Shown here in pieces: positions 23,040-33,544 of a stretch of DNA of 64,000 nucleotides. The notes beneath the pieces are model-generated. The model worked only from the letters and a program-made list of their open reading frames with translations. It was not told where the DNA came from and ran no database searches. Each line of letters opens with the position of its first letter. The stretch's first letter is position 1. The position numbers and the translations under genes were made by a program. This DNA is from Schistosoma haematobium (lineage: Eukaryota; Platyhelminthes; Trematoda; Strigeidida; Schistosomatidae), in assembly GCF_000699445.3 (NCBI RefSeq), contig NC_067201.1:22138533-22202532 (forward strand), read 5' to 3'.

Positions 23040-23600
23040 CCTTGATTTCGCCTTAACTCACTAGCATTATATGTAAAGATGGATAGTGGTTGGTAGTAAA
23101 ATCTAGGAAGTGCATTTCGCCTTATTTAGGACTCGTCAGTTGGATATACCTTTATTCCAGACTTATTGATGTTCACTCTAAGACTTGAACCCTGTACCCT
23201 TCACTTCAAACGTCATCACGTTATCCACTTAATTACTGAGTCCTCATAGCCACTTGTTTGTGCAGTGGGACGAAGTTGAAATTCACTTGGCATTGTTCCT
23301 TTGAATCTTTCCATTGATATTTGCACTGCAATTGATCAGTCGCTTATTGACATATGTGTATACTGTGCGTATTGCCTCAAGATCACAATAATTCACAAGC
23401 ATTCGAAGCAAACATAGATAGTGGTTAACAGTGGAATGCAGGAGGCGCGTTTTCACCTATTTGGCACTGGTCAACTGCACAGGCCTGCATCTCACAGTTG
23501 ATGTTCACTCTAAAACTTGAACCTTGTACCCTTCACTTCAAATATCATCGCACTATCCACTTAACTACTGAGTCCTGATAGCCACTTGCTTGCAATAATA
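23040..23600 (-). mobile_element. Family A SINE tandem dimer (335-bp period)
   Basis: Two head-to-tail minus-strand units. Matching points GATAGTGGTT at 23082 and 23417 give a period of 335 bp. The first unit has an intact antisense core (CTGACGA 23139-23133, GAAA 23118-23115); the second is damaged (CACTGGTCAACTG). Both heads are clear (ATCCACTTAATTACTGAGTC and ATCCACTTAACTACTGAGTC). Confidence 0.75.
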
Positions 23601-23737
23601 ATGATAATAATAATAACTTGATAAATATAAGTACTTATTTCTAATAAGGTCATATTATAATCAAATGAAAAACAACAATCTTCTATCATCCAAAATGAAA
23701 ATAACACGAATAATCTGATATACATATAAATTGTTCT

Positions 23738-23785
23738 ATTCTTCTTCTTCTTCTTCTTCTTCCTCCTCCTATTCTCCTTCTTCGT
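23738..23785. repeat. (CTT)n/(CCT)n microsatellite
   Basis: Run of TTC/TCC/TTC triplets. Confidence 0.9.
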
Positions 23786-23999
23786 CTTTTTCTTTATTAT
23801 AAGTCAATATGGGGATGTACACATTTATCTTATCTTATTATTTTTCATTATGAACTTTATAAAGTACATTTTGTATTCGGTATTTTATTATTCCTCTTTA
23901 TTTATTTAATTAATTCATTTATAATGTAAATAATCAAAAAAAATATAAGTGAAATAACTATTTGCCAACTAAAAGAATTAATTGATTAAGTATTTACAT

Positions 24000-24165
24000 G
24001 TGCGAGACTGAAAGCTCTGGGTTCGAATCCCGTGAATGGGATCATGGATACATACTGTTGAGGAGTTTCACAATAGGACGAAACGGCTGTCCAATACTTC
24101 CAAGTTTCCAACAGTGATCTAACATTAATCCGTTCATGATCTCAATAAAAAACCCTATACTGATA
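24000..24165 (+). mobile_element. Family B SINE, head-truncated
   Basis: GGGTTCGAATCCCG, CTGTTGAGGAGTTTCACAAT (core C changed to T), GACGAAACGGCTGTCC and tail. Confidence 0.65.
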
Positions 24166-24219
24166 TTGCATAATAGTTCATTTCATTCTATTACCAATGA
24201 GTATAAAATATAACTAAAC

Positions 24220-24440
24220 CAAAACAGGTGGGTTTTTTTAGAGGGCCACATATCGAGTCCCATAGTAACCGATGACTAACGATTCGTTCATACGCCATTT
24301 GTCCCTTCAGGATACTGGAGGTCATGTATACCATTGTTTTGGAATGACGGTTTTCTAACTCACCTAGGTAGACTTTCCGTATCCACTAACCTGGTTAAAG
24401 CGCCAGACATTTGTTTTTCGTCCTGTTACTTTAGGTTTGT
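24220..24440 (+). repeat. Family C fragment
   Basis: AAACAGGTGGGTTTTTTTAG to CTGGTTAAAGCGCCAGAC, aligned with the middle of 5290-5800. Confidence 0.55.
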
Positions 24441-24447
24441 CCTCGTT

Positions 24448-24625
24448 AAACTAAATAACTAACTAACTAAGTAACCAAGTAACTAAGTAAATGACTAAGT
24501 AAGTAAGTAACTAAGTAAGTAAGTAACTAAGTAAGAAAGTAACCAAGTAAGTAACTAAGTAACTAACTAACTAAGTAACTAAGCAACTAGCTAACTGACT
24601 AACTAAGTAATTAACTAACTGATTC
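24448..24625. repeat. Degenerate AACT/AAGT tetranucleotide array
   Basis: About 175 bp of ACTAACTAAGTA-type repeats, ending about 55 bp before the GPCR acceptor. The unit is like the RTE 3' tail, so it may be an expanded tail. Confidence 0.9.
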
Positions 24626-24683
24626 AATCGTTACTATCAATATTTTCAAAGGATTTCACTTGAGGTTTTTTTTTCATCTATAG

Positions 24684-25913
24684 GTATCATCAAGAGATAA
24701 ACGATTTTTCTCTAGACAATCAAGTAATACTAGTAAATCATCATTTATATCTGGTACATCGATTTCATCAATTAATTCACCAAGTCAAAGAAAATTAACT
24801 ACAACAACTATTAATTTTCCAATACCATTATTACGTGTACTTGAAAGTAGTAATCAAGATATTCGAATTAATTTTGACGACGACAACAATACTACTACTA
24901 CTACTAATAATAATGATAATACATCTGAAGAGTATAGTACAATAATCAATAAACCTTTAAATGATCACTTAGAAACTAAACAATCAATATCGAATTTAAA
25001 AAATCAAAAACAAAATACACTTTTAGTTCCTTTTATTGATTTAAATGAGAATAGTTTTCAATATTCATCGATTAAAAATTTATCGAATAGTCCTCCTCCC
25101 CCTCTTCCTCCTCCTCCTCCTCCTACTACTACCATGACAACTAATTCATCATTATATCATAGAAATAATAGTAGTATTGATAATAATCAAAAATATTTAT
25201 TTAATGAACGAAGAAATAGTATTTCAGTTATTCAATCCTATAATCAATTGTATGAGAATAATTCTAATATAACATTAACATCTAAACGATTACTGACTAC
25301 TACTACTACTAATACTACTAATAATACTACTCATAATAATTGTCAACTGACAACATCAACAGCAACTTCACCACCACCACCACCACCACCATCATCATCA
25401 TCATCCTCATCATCCACAACAACAACAACAACAACAACATCATCATCATCATCCTATCGATTCAATGAATCAAATATTAAATTATCTACAATGTATACAA
25501 TACAAAAACGTCGTAAAAGTAGTAATGATATATTGAATTTATTATTTCAATCACGTACAACAGATATGATGAATACAAAATCTACTACTGATGAATCTAT
25601 ATTAATACAAGTATTAAGACGACAACATAAACGTACATTACGTATATTAATTATATTATTATTATTATTTATTATATGTCGTGGACCAAGATCATTTATA
25701 TTAATTATACAATGGTTACAATATTATACTTATTATAAAAATCAATATCAATCTTATTTATATACATGGTTACAATATACAAGTATATTTTCTTATTCTA
25801 GTGCAATATTAGATACAATTCTATATGGATTTTGGGGTAATCGTATTTATCGATTATATATTAAACATTTATATACACATTGTGCCTTATATAAATGTTG
25901 TATTAATCAATAA
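24684..25913 (+). CDS. Last exon of the divergent GPCR (third intracellular loop, TM6, TM7, C-tail)
   Basis: 410 codons including TAA, open in the phase set by the upstream exon. The first 320 residues are a hydrophilic third intracellular loop rich in Ser, Thr and Asn, with Pro runs (around 25095-25125 and 25372-25390), Ser runs from ATC/CAT repeats, and a Thr run. A basic stretch (RRQHKRTLR) precedes TM6 at about 25644-25718, where CRGP stands in the place of the usual CWxP. TM7 is about 25779-25850 and carries DTILYGFWGNR where NPxxY is usual; the LYGFWGNR end resembles the helix 8 junction of class A receptors. The C-tail is short and ends in a Cys-containing ALYKCC segment that could be palmitoylated. 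Codon use is AT-rich like the first exon. The AATAAA overlapping the stop is described separately. Function beyond membrane receptor is unknown. Confidence 0.8.
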   Translation, partial: VSSRDKRFFSRQSSNTSKSSFISGTSISSINSPSQRKLTTTTINFPIPLLRVLESSNQDIRINFDDDNNTTTTTNNNDNTSEEYSTIINKPLNDHLETKQSISNLKNQKQNTLLVPFIDLNENSFQYSSIKNLSNSPPPPLPPPPPPTTTMTTNSSLYHRNNSSIDNNQKYLFNERRNSISVIQSYNQLYENNSNITLTSKRLLTTTTTNTTNNTTHNNCQLTTSTATSPPPPPPPSSSSSSSSTTTTTTTTSSSSSYRFNESNIKLSTMYTIQKRRKSSNDILNLLFQSRTTDMMNTKSTTDESILIQVLRRQHKRTLRILIILLLLFIICRGPRSFILIIQWLQYYTYYKNQYQSYLYTWLQYTSIFSYSSAILDTILYGFWGNRIYRLYIKHLYTHCALYKCCINQ

Positions 25914-25950
25914 AAATTGATTATGTAATCATTAAGGAAATGATTACATA
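25909..25950 (+). promoter_or_regulatory. AATAAA overlapping the stop codon, then a 12-bp perfect hairpin
   Basis: AATAAA at 25909-25914 contains the TAA stop of the receptor. Ten bases later 25922-25933 and 25939-25950 are perfect inverted repeats around a 5-base loop (AAGGA). It could be the start of a very short 3' UTR or simply a chance palindrome; use as a polyadenylation signal is inferred. Confidence 0.4.
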
Positions 25951-26009
25951 TTGATCTTTTCTATTGTTTATTCTATTTTATAAAGAAAAAAATATTATTC
26001 ATAAAGATG

Positions 26010-26560
26010 TTTGAATAGGTCGCCTACTAGCACTTGTCATTCAATCCTGTCTTGATTGATTACATAACGCCTGGTTTTTTTTTTCTCGTGAAGGAGCATA
26101 AGCCTCTCATCAATATTCTTCATCTAAATCTATTCTGAGAAATCCTTCCTAGCTCTTTTCAATTGTTATTCATCTTTTTCATATCTGATTCTATTTCTCG
26201 ATGTAATGTGTTCTTTGGCATTCCTTTTTTCCTCTTCCATTTCAGGATTCCAAATTAGTGTTTGTATCGTGATGCAGTTTAGTGATTTGTGTAATGTATG
26301 TCTTATCCATTTCCATCGTCTTTTCCTAATTTCTTCTTCAGCTGGAAGTTGGTTTGTTCTCTCCCAGAGAAGGCTGTTACTGATGGTATCCGGTCAATGG
26401 ATGTTGAGTATCTTGCGTAGAAAACTAGTTATGAATACTTTCACCTTCTTGATGATGGTTGTTGTAGTTCTCCAGGTTTCAGCTCTTTACAGTAGAACTG
26501 CCATGACGTTGGTATTGAAGATTGTGACTTTGATATTGGTTGACAGAAAGTTGTTTTTCT
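26010..26560 (-). mobile_element. RTE C-terminal region and 3' end, broken
   Basis: On the minus strand: RTE thumb and C-terminal blocks in several frames, such as a WIRHTLH-like segment and [14 protein letters not shown] near 26300-26350. The (AAGT)n tail is lost. Confidence 0.7.
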
Positions 26561-26579
26561 TTTTTCTATATTTATTTCA

Positions 26580-26770
26580 TTAGATTATACTCTCTGAATA
26601 ATATCTTCACACCTTAATCTTTCCGATGACTGTTTATACTTTTACTATCTCTATCATTATGAGATTTGAATTGACAATTGTATCTCTGTATTAATATGGT
26701 ATGACAACTCAAACCGATGTACGTACATACAAAGTTCTACATTGTTACTAACTGATTAACTGATTCATAA
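26580..26770 (+). mobile_element. Family G variant 3' end
   Basis: Matches 28030-28200: TATACTCTCTGAATAATATC, then TTGTTACTAACTGATTAAC. Confidence 0.55.
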
Positions 26771-27440
26771 ATATATGTAAACATCTATCATTATCTATTA
26801 TCAACTAATTCATTCTTTATAATATCTTCTTTGTCTCTTTCATCAACCCGTCCCTCTCCCTCTTTCACACACACACACACACACACACACCCATAAACAC
26901 ACGTTTGTAACTAGTCATTATACTGCGAAATTTCACAATATAGTACAATTTCTAAAGTTACATATATCATTCTTATTATTACTATTACTGTTATTACAAG
27001 CCAGAGAATAGACACTGAGGTATATATTGTTGAATATAAATGAAAAGGTCATGTCGATTTTTTTCCTTTTTGTCACTTTTCTCTCTTTTGTTTTTCTTTT
27101 TCTTTTCTTTTTCACATTTCTTTATTAAAGTCAAAATACATTGATTAGTTGATTGATAATGTTTTATTTACTGTTCTGTTTATGGTTATGTTCAACTTGT
27201 TACGAAAAGAAAAGAAAAGAAAGGAAGAAAGAAAAAAAGAGAGAGGAAAGAAATTGAGTAAAAGTGTAATATGAAAATTGATTTGAGCAAATTTTTAAAT
27301 TAACCACATAATTTTCAAAGTGAATTTGCGCCCCACCCCACCCCTAAAAAATAACTAAGAATTTATATAATTATGTATATTTTTGTGATGATACTGATCA
27401 TTTATTTCTTTTTGTGACACATGGTAACTAAGTGACAATA
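26771..27440. repeat. Low-complexity stretch
   Basis: (CA)n at 26867-26892, poly-T/C at 27059-27120, an AAAAG-type purine run at 27204-27252 and CCCCACCCCACCCC at 27331-27344. No gene. Confidence 0.75.
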
Positions 27441-27459
27441 CTGATACTCATTGATACTC

Positions 27460-28205
27460 TTTACAAGTTTATTGTGCAGTACATTGTTCCGTCCTGCTTT
27501 ATGGCAGTGAGGCATGGTTGGTAAGAGTAGAGGAGATTCATAGGTTACTAGTATCCGACCATAGGTGTCTTCGAAACATTGCTCATATATCCTAGGGACC
27601 ATCGAGTAAGTAATCCAGTTGTTAGGAAACGGGTATTAGCTAAGGATGGTAAATCAATCGATGATGTAGTGAAACGTCGTCAGTTGAGATGACCGGGGCA
27701 CATGTTACGTATGCTCAACCATCGACTGCCCCGACGTGCGATGTTTTATGGAGAAAGAGTAGGTTGGAAGAAAGCTAGGGGCGACCATATCAAAACATGG
27801 CACAGATCTATGAAGTCACTGAGAAGTGGACTAAGCCATGTTGGTAGGTGTATACTACCTGGTTGGGATCGGCGAGACTATGGCAACTGATGGTTAGAGA
27901 CCTTGGACGACATGGCTCAAAATTGTTTATAATGATGAAGGTGCATCCACTCTTTGTGTTCTCACAAATTCTAATCTTGAGAACTCTTCATGTCCCTTTC
28001 TTTTTGTCTCTTTCTAAATTTATTTCACTGGATTATACTCGTTGAATAACATCTTCAAACCCAAATTTTTCTGATTACTGCTTATACTCTTACTATCTCT
28101 ACCACTATGGGATTTGAATCGATATTTGTAACTCTGTGCTAATGTGATATGACAATTCGAACGTACGAAGTTCCATGTTGTTACTGACTGACTGACGAGT
28201 GCAAT
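27460..28205 (+). mobile_element. Non-LTR family G, C-terminal region and 3' end, broken
   Basis: Reads SVLLYGSEAWLVRVEEI near 27495, then (27702-27890) LRMLNHRLPRRAMFYGER, VGWKKARGDHIKTWHRSMK, GLSHVGRCILPGW and, past frame breaks, LETLDDMAQN. Tail GACTGACTGAC at 28183-28195. Confidence 0.75.
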
Positions 28206-28734
28206 CGGATATTCAAGTGAGAAAGAATGCTTATTGACCAACCGAATGAAAAAACATATATCTACATATAATCAAGCCATCACTAAAGTATGTGCCATCC
28301 ATTAGATATGCATACCATTTCCTGATCAGTCATGCGCATTTGTTATTTGCCAGATCCAATGTATCAGTTTCTTTATTACCTACCATTATGTACATATATA
28401 AAGTATATTGGGTAAGTTAGTTAGACTGATAAAAATACTCACAACCAGGATTGTTATTCATATCGTTGAAATGAAATACAGAAACTTTGGTAAAATTTGG
28501 TTAAACAGACAAATTATTAAAAACCGAGGTCATTCTAAAGGTTAATGGTTAAACATAATAAAATTTTAACCATCGGACTCCAATCAGTTCGGGTGTGAGA
28601 TAGTTGGTTGCGCAATATTGTGAATCGATTTAATTCAAACATATACAACGTTGAATTTCAGCTAAGTAGTATAATGTGAAGTGGTTGTGATTACGAAGAT
28701 CCTAAGTTCGAAACCATATAGTTGGATGATAGAT
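28206..28734. other. Mostly unrecognised, faint family B trace
   Basis: 28570-28734 has weak leader and head similarity to family B; the rest shows nothing. Confidence 0.35.
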
Positions 28735-28945
28735 CAGTATTGCTGAGATATCTTATACTAATACAAAACTGAAGACTCTGAGTTCGGATTCCGCGAGCGG
28801 GATCATGGATGCCCACTGCTGAGGAGTCCCACAATAGGACGAAACGGCCGTCCAATAATTCCAAGTTTTCCATGGTTGTCTAGCTTCGATTGGCTCATGA
28901 GTTCAACCATTAAAGTTGCTACAATCTCCACAAAATCTCCTTTTG
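28735..28945 (+). mobile_element. Family B SINE with intact ribozyme core
   Basis: B box GAGTTCGGATTCC; CTGAGGA 28819-28825; GAAA 28841-28844; stem III ACGGCCGT. Stem I is weakened (CACTG against CAATA). Confidence 0.7.
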
Positions 28946-29040
28946 AAAACATATACCTTATATTGTGTTAGCAGAAATCTGACCATTCTATTTGAAAGTT
29001 TTTTATCATATGCAAATAGACTCAATTTTTAAAAGTAGCC

Positions 29041-29412
29041 TGTTGGGGACGTTAGATCCCCACGTACGAAGTGGGATGTCCTGTGTTTGCCTGTGACTAC
29101 AGACCAACCCATGGTCCATGGACGGAAGCGCGAGTGGTCAGAAGAGTTGGCCAAGGCATGTACGAAGTTGAGGTATGCAGCGACAGGTGGCAACGTCATC
29201 GGAATCAGTTGCGCAAATGTCTAGCGCCAGACCACCCATCAACCGAAGCAAATATTCCCCTTGACATCCTGCGAGACACATTTAATCTACAGGTATCTCC
29301 ACCACAAGAAAAACCTCAACAACAAGCTGAAACACGTTCCAGACGGTGTCCTCTCCGACAGCGGCGAGCAACAGTCAAGATGCAGGTCGACCCCAGGAAC
29401 TCGCGCTACTAA
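29041..29412 (+). pseudogene. Gypsy-type retrotransposon, integrase C-terminus (5' truncated)
   Basis: The frame 29071-29412 reads VGCPVFACDYRP, RVGQGMYEVEV and WQRHRNQLRK, the C-terminal GPY-like and RH-NQLR region of Ty3/Gypsy integrases, then a Gln/Arg-rich tail and TAA. Upstream, 29041-29062 resembles the start of the LTR at 29425 with one mismatch over about 21 bases, so the left edge is a rearrangement. Nothing of gag, protease or RT is left here. Confidence 0.75.
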
Positions 29413-29805
29413 AAAGGGGAGGAGTGTTGGGGACTTTAGATCCCCAAAACTCATATTTTGTAATTTTATCTTTGTGGAGCTTGTATGTAGATGTATGCTT
29501 GGGCATTTCTTACCATCCACGCACATAGTCGATCGACGAACTTATTGATTAAATGTTTAAAAACTTCCATGGCAATATCGATTATATGTATTTTGTATAA
29601 ATACGCTTGATTTGTAGGCTTGATGGACCTGGTATCTTCTGGTTGTCAGTAGAATACACTTTCTACATCTTACCAAAACTTCTGGATCAAGTTAGCTGAG
29701 TCGGGGAAAACGGATCAGTATAGCCTATCGAGTCTCTGAATCCTTGATTCTTCGTTCCGTTCCGAGTAAGATGAATCAGTAGTAGCATTCAAGTTAACGA
29801 ACATA
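29413..29805 (+). mobile_element. Polypurine tract and 3' LTR of the Gypsy-type element
   Basis: Polypurine tract AAAAGGGGAGGAG ends at 29424; the LTR begins TGTTGGGGAC at 29425. A TATA-like TATAAATA lies near 29597. The right end is uncertain; ACGAACA near 29803 would give a TG..CA pair. Confidence 0.55.
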
Positions 29806-29829
29806 ATATAGCCGATCAAAAGTTTTGAA

Positions 29830-30480
29830 TTCATTTTATTCGACTTATCAAATTAATTAAGTGGACAACATGTCAGTAGTGCATTCATCAGTAATATTCG
29901 ATATAAAACGAACAATAATTATGAAGAACAAGCATGTAATATAAGAATGTCTTAAGTTAACTAGTTTAAAACTTATTTGAGTAGTACATTTATCAGAAGG
30001 GGTTTTGTGGATATTATAGTAAGTTTAATGGTTGAGATCATGATTAAATTAAGGCTAGACAACCTGGAAGCATTAGATGGCTGTTTCGTTTTATTACGGG
30101 ATTCCTCCTTGGCAATTCACTTCCACAATCCCGCCTCGTGAGATTCGAACCTAAGATCTATCAGTATTGCGTGAGAACGTTTAATCTCTAGATCACTGAG
30201 CCGGCATTCAACGGTGTTAATGTCTAACTTCAACTAATCCATTTATAACATGTATTTTGCAGCAATGTAATGTATCAGTCGGAAACTTTTAATTCTTCTC
30301 AAGTGTATATCCTGATCAGTTTGATATAAATAGTAACATTAGATGTACAGAACAAACATGTGATGGAAGAAGGTTTTAAGTATACTAGTTCAGTAATTGT
30401 TTAGGTAGTACATGTATATTACAGCAATCCAATGTATCAGTCGGGAACTTTCAATTCTTCTTAAATGGACAGCCTGTTGA
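29830..30480. repeat. ~163-bp tandem repeat split by a family B insertion
   Basis: ACATGTATTTTGCAGCAATG at 30248 recurs as ACATGTATATTACAGCAATC at 30411. The segment ahead of each (GATATAAA.. to TAGTACAT) also recurs at 29900-29985 and 30325-30412. Partial first and last units. Confidence 0.6.
29989..30246 (-). mobile_element. Family B SINE inserted in the 163-bp repeat
   Basis: Begins TATCAGAAGGGGTTTTGTGG, decayed ribozyme (GCTGTTTCGTTTTATTACGG), then a complete minus-strand head with GAGATTCGAACC and GATCACTGAGCCGGC. Confidence 0.7.
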
Positions 30481-30839
30481 TTTATGAACGATGTAATTAA
30501 GATCATTTCCTGTGCCAGATCAAATGAATGATAATCATCTACAACTAGAGAAAGTAAAATGGAAACAGAGAGTATGGAACAACAAAGCAATACTTACTAA
30601 AATACGTCAATCAACTCTACCATAATGTATATGTCATATGACTCAGTGATATACTGTTCATGTCAGATATTACTCAGATTACTTAAGGTTGCCAGAGACG
30701 GTGTTAATGTAAAGTATCAGCAGGTAGGTGACTTTACTTAGGGAATTCACTGCTAAGAATGGTTAAGTATTTAAAGTTCTTATAACCTAACTTGTGGAAT
30801 GAGACGCATTCACAGGTGACTAGGACATTTAATGCATTT

Positions 30840-31300
30840 TCAGAGGAGCAAAGAATTGATTTATTTTGAGTTTCCTTTTCTATAAAGGGTCTAGCCCAAG
30901 TTCATTATATCTAGAATTATAAGTTAAGGTACAATCAGTTCCAAGAATCCAAAGTGTAAATCGTCTCTGTACTGATTCCAACCTTAATTTATTCTTTATT
31001 CACACACAACTAAGGATAAATGTGCCGTATTCTAGGACTGGTCAAACACAAACTTTATACATCAAAATATGTGACTTGTTGTTATAAAGGTTTGAAGTTA
31101 TGCAATCTATAAGATGTTAAGACTTGGAGGTTTGTTTCCATACCTATTCTGTAGACGACAAGTCGTAGGAGTACCTAAGTCCTAAGTTTACTATTGTATG
31201 TAACCTAGATAACACTTCTCCCTTTATGATAAGAGTGATGTGTCGCCGAAGCATATCCATCTACAATTAGCTGTGTTAAGATCCAGCTGCCATTTTTAGC
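30840..31300 (-). pseudogene. CR1-like non-LTR reverse transcriptase relic
   Basis: The minus strand from 31060 reads MYKVCV*PVLEYGTFILSCV, then KLRLESVQRRFTLWILG, CTLTYNSRYNE and LGLDPL. This is the conserved YK.xVxPxLEY..LExVQRRFT stretch downstream of the RT core in CR1/Jockey-type elements. Several stops. It differs from family G and RTE. Confidence 0.65.
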
Positions 31301-31617
31301 ATCACTACACTACTTTGTTAAGCTCCATGCTGATGCAATTTTGCATATTGTTCTGTTCATGAGGAGAAAATGAATACATTAATTTAATTTTTAGAAGTAC
31401 TGTATAGTTTGAAAAACACTATTTCGAACTATTTCAATAAATAGTACCCCAGTATGCGACAAGGATGAAATGACCTTAATGTTGTATTTCCAATTTGGCG
31501 TATTTTTAGCGACGCAAATTTTAAGAAAGTGGGATGATCACTTCAAACACAACCTTTCTTGTTCATCTGAACATGGGACCAGCAGTATTCCAAGAGTGGT
31601 TTTAAAAGTATTTGAAT
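31301..31617. other. AT-rich stretch, nothing recognised
   Basis: No coding-like frame or repeat match seen. Confidence 0.45.
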
Positions 31618-31720
31618 AACTTTCAACTACCACAATAGGACGAAACGGCCGTCCAGTACTTCCAGGTTTTCAATGGTGGTCTAACATCAATCGGTTCATG
31701 ATCTCCATCAAGAATGACGA
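31618..31720 (+). mobile_element. Family B SINE 3' fragment
   Basis: Starts inside the ribozyme loop (CCACAATAGGACGAAACGG) and runs to the tail. Confidence 0.65.
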
Positions 31721-31929
31721 ACAGTTGTACTGGGGAAAACACATTGATCTTTTAGTCTCGATTTTTCGAGAATCTTCTCGGAGAAATCAACGGACATTCA
31801 GATTATACTCATTTATTAACGATTCTTTAGTACATGCATATAAACTGTTTAGTGAAGTTAGAGATAAGATGAAATGAGCATTTGTGCACTTTTGATTGTT
31901 TCAATGAACAGTTTATTTTTTTTTTGATT

Positions 31930-32295
31930 GAGATCATGAACCGATTGATGTCAGACCATCATTGAAAACCTGGAAACACTGGACGGACGTTTCGTCCTAT
32001 CTGGAGACTCCTACTTGACAGTACGCATCCACGATCCCGCTCGTGGGATTAGAACTCAGAGCCTTCAGTCTTGCGTGCGAACGCTTAACCTACTGGACCA
32101 CTGAGCCGGCATCTAATGGTGTTATAGTCTAACTTCAACCAATCCACGAAGTTGCGTGACCATCTTCCATTGTACTGAGGTAGACACCTGTTTCTACCGG
32201 ACACTGATTAGCTCCACTGGTTACGGCTTGTCACTAGGACTCCGAGAATTCTCTCACGAAGCTAGTTACCAGTGAACACATGATAATTATCAGTT
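31930..32295 (-). mobile_element. Family B SINE, long copy
   Basis: Tail, decayed ribozyme, minus-strand head (CGTGGGATTAGAACTC; GGACCACTGAGCCGGC) and leader to AACTAGTGAG-type sequence near 32290. Confidence 0.7.
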
Positions 32296-32577
32296 TGAGC
32301 GGTTGTGGAGATTGTTACGTTTTTTTGACTGATAATAGTTTATTTGTTATAGTGAAGCTAATTCGATTAATGGATAAGTTCTTTTCAATGGAACCCTTAA
32401 TCTAAGATCAGTTTTAGTAGCTATTTCAACACTTTAGAAGCTAACTTGTATAAGATTTTGTTTGACCGGAATACACCTCATCCCTTTCAATCACTTCTTC
32501 TTATATGTACGAATGAATTTTTGATGACTTCATGACAGCGCACACATGAAACTAAAAAAATTATTTTATTGTACCTT

Positions 32578-32905
32578 GCAGCAGCAGAAATTTAGAAGAC
32601 TCTCTCGGTCTCCCACACTGTACGAGCATTCCATGTACCTAAATTATCGGTTGCTCTGGTTGTCAGAAGGAGCATCAGCCTCGTGACTTCAGAAGGAACT
32701 CGGTTTTCATCATGAGATGTCTTAACTCTTCTAAATGAAGACCTTCTAACCCCCAGGGCAGAGTTTAAAAGGTTTGAGTAATTTTTTTCTGGTTAGCGTT
32801 GTTTTAGCGAGTTAGTTTTATATGGGATGGGGTCGCTAACTCCATGTCCAACCCTTTTTTACCCGGGCTTGGGACCGGCAGTAGCCCCTGGAGGGACTCC
32901 AGGTG
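32578..32905 (-). mobile_element. RTE 5' UTR and start of endonuclease
   Basis: The minus strand reads from the leader (32905) to about 32600, where GTWNARTVWETER appears, the first motif of the AP-like endonuclease of schistosome RTE elements, then a stop. The leader block recurs at 43496-43616. Confidence 0.65.
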
Positions 32906-33044
32906 GAATTTTTATTGTACCTTAGCGTATACAAATAACGAATATAACCATCAAATAGAAACAAGCCAACAGCAACGTCTAACTGAATTTCCTTTGAACA
33001 AATTTGCAATCAAACAAAACTCCATTGATATATGAGTTGTGTAG

Positions 33045-33345
33045 AATCTAAGTAGAAGGAAGTGTAGTATGTACTACTGATGTCGATAGATATAAGTAGT
33101 ATATAACATTAATCGGAAATGAAGCGCTTGGCGGTAGATGGTTAAGACGATCGATGAGATGAGAATGATAACAGAGAATGATTAGTATGCAAACAAAAGA
33201 AACAATGAAATCTGAGACAAGCGATTGATATTTTATGAATGAAGCATTTACTGTATGGTTCTCAGGTTTTGCTATGAGCTTCTGTGATTTTGTGTTCAAA
33301 TACATTCGATTGTGTTCACTAGTGTTCTCGTTCACTACAGAAGTG
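33045..33345 (+). mobile_element. Family E LTR-like repeat
   Basis: TGTAGTATGTACTACTGATG at the left edge, ATAAGTAGTATATAACAT, through AATACATTCGATTGTGTTCACT. Aligned throughout with 37835-38117. Confidence 0.5.
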
Positions 33346-33544
33346 CTTCATAATGTAGTTTACGTTCCATGAAAGCTTAAAGAGATACTCTTTCTTGTAG
33401 ATATTATAACTTCTTTAGCACTATACAAAAGTATTTCCTATGAAGTTCTAATGTAATGTACGATTGAAAGTCACTCGTTTTCTTGGTTCTTATTGGCTCA
33501 TATTCAACGTAAATTATCTTAAGTTTTGTGTAAACTATCATATT

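Larger units (their letters stand above)
1113..24683 (+). other. 23.6-kb phase-0 intron of the GPCR gene
   Basis: Donor GTAAGT at 1113-1118. Acceptor at 24682-24683 after a T-run and CATCTATAG. The flanking codons join without a frame change, and TM5 on the left is followed by the third intracellular loop and TM6 on the right. Nearly all recognisable content is transposon-derived (listed below). An unseen small exon inside cannot be excluded. Confidence 0.75.

Noticed and set aside
24448..24625. CRISPR-like or regulated tandem array
   Set aside because: Simple tetranucleotide repeat without spacers, in a eukaryotic intron.
26933..27115. Lys/Arg-rich peptide on the minus strand
   Set aside because: Translation of a poly-T/C low-complexity run.
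29261..29548. Second protein overlapping the Gypsy integrase end
   Set aside because: Other-frame shadow that reads into the LTR.
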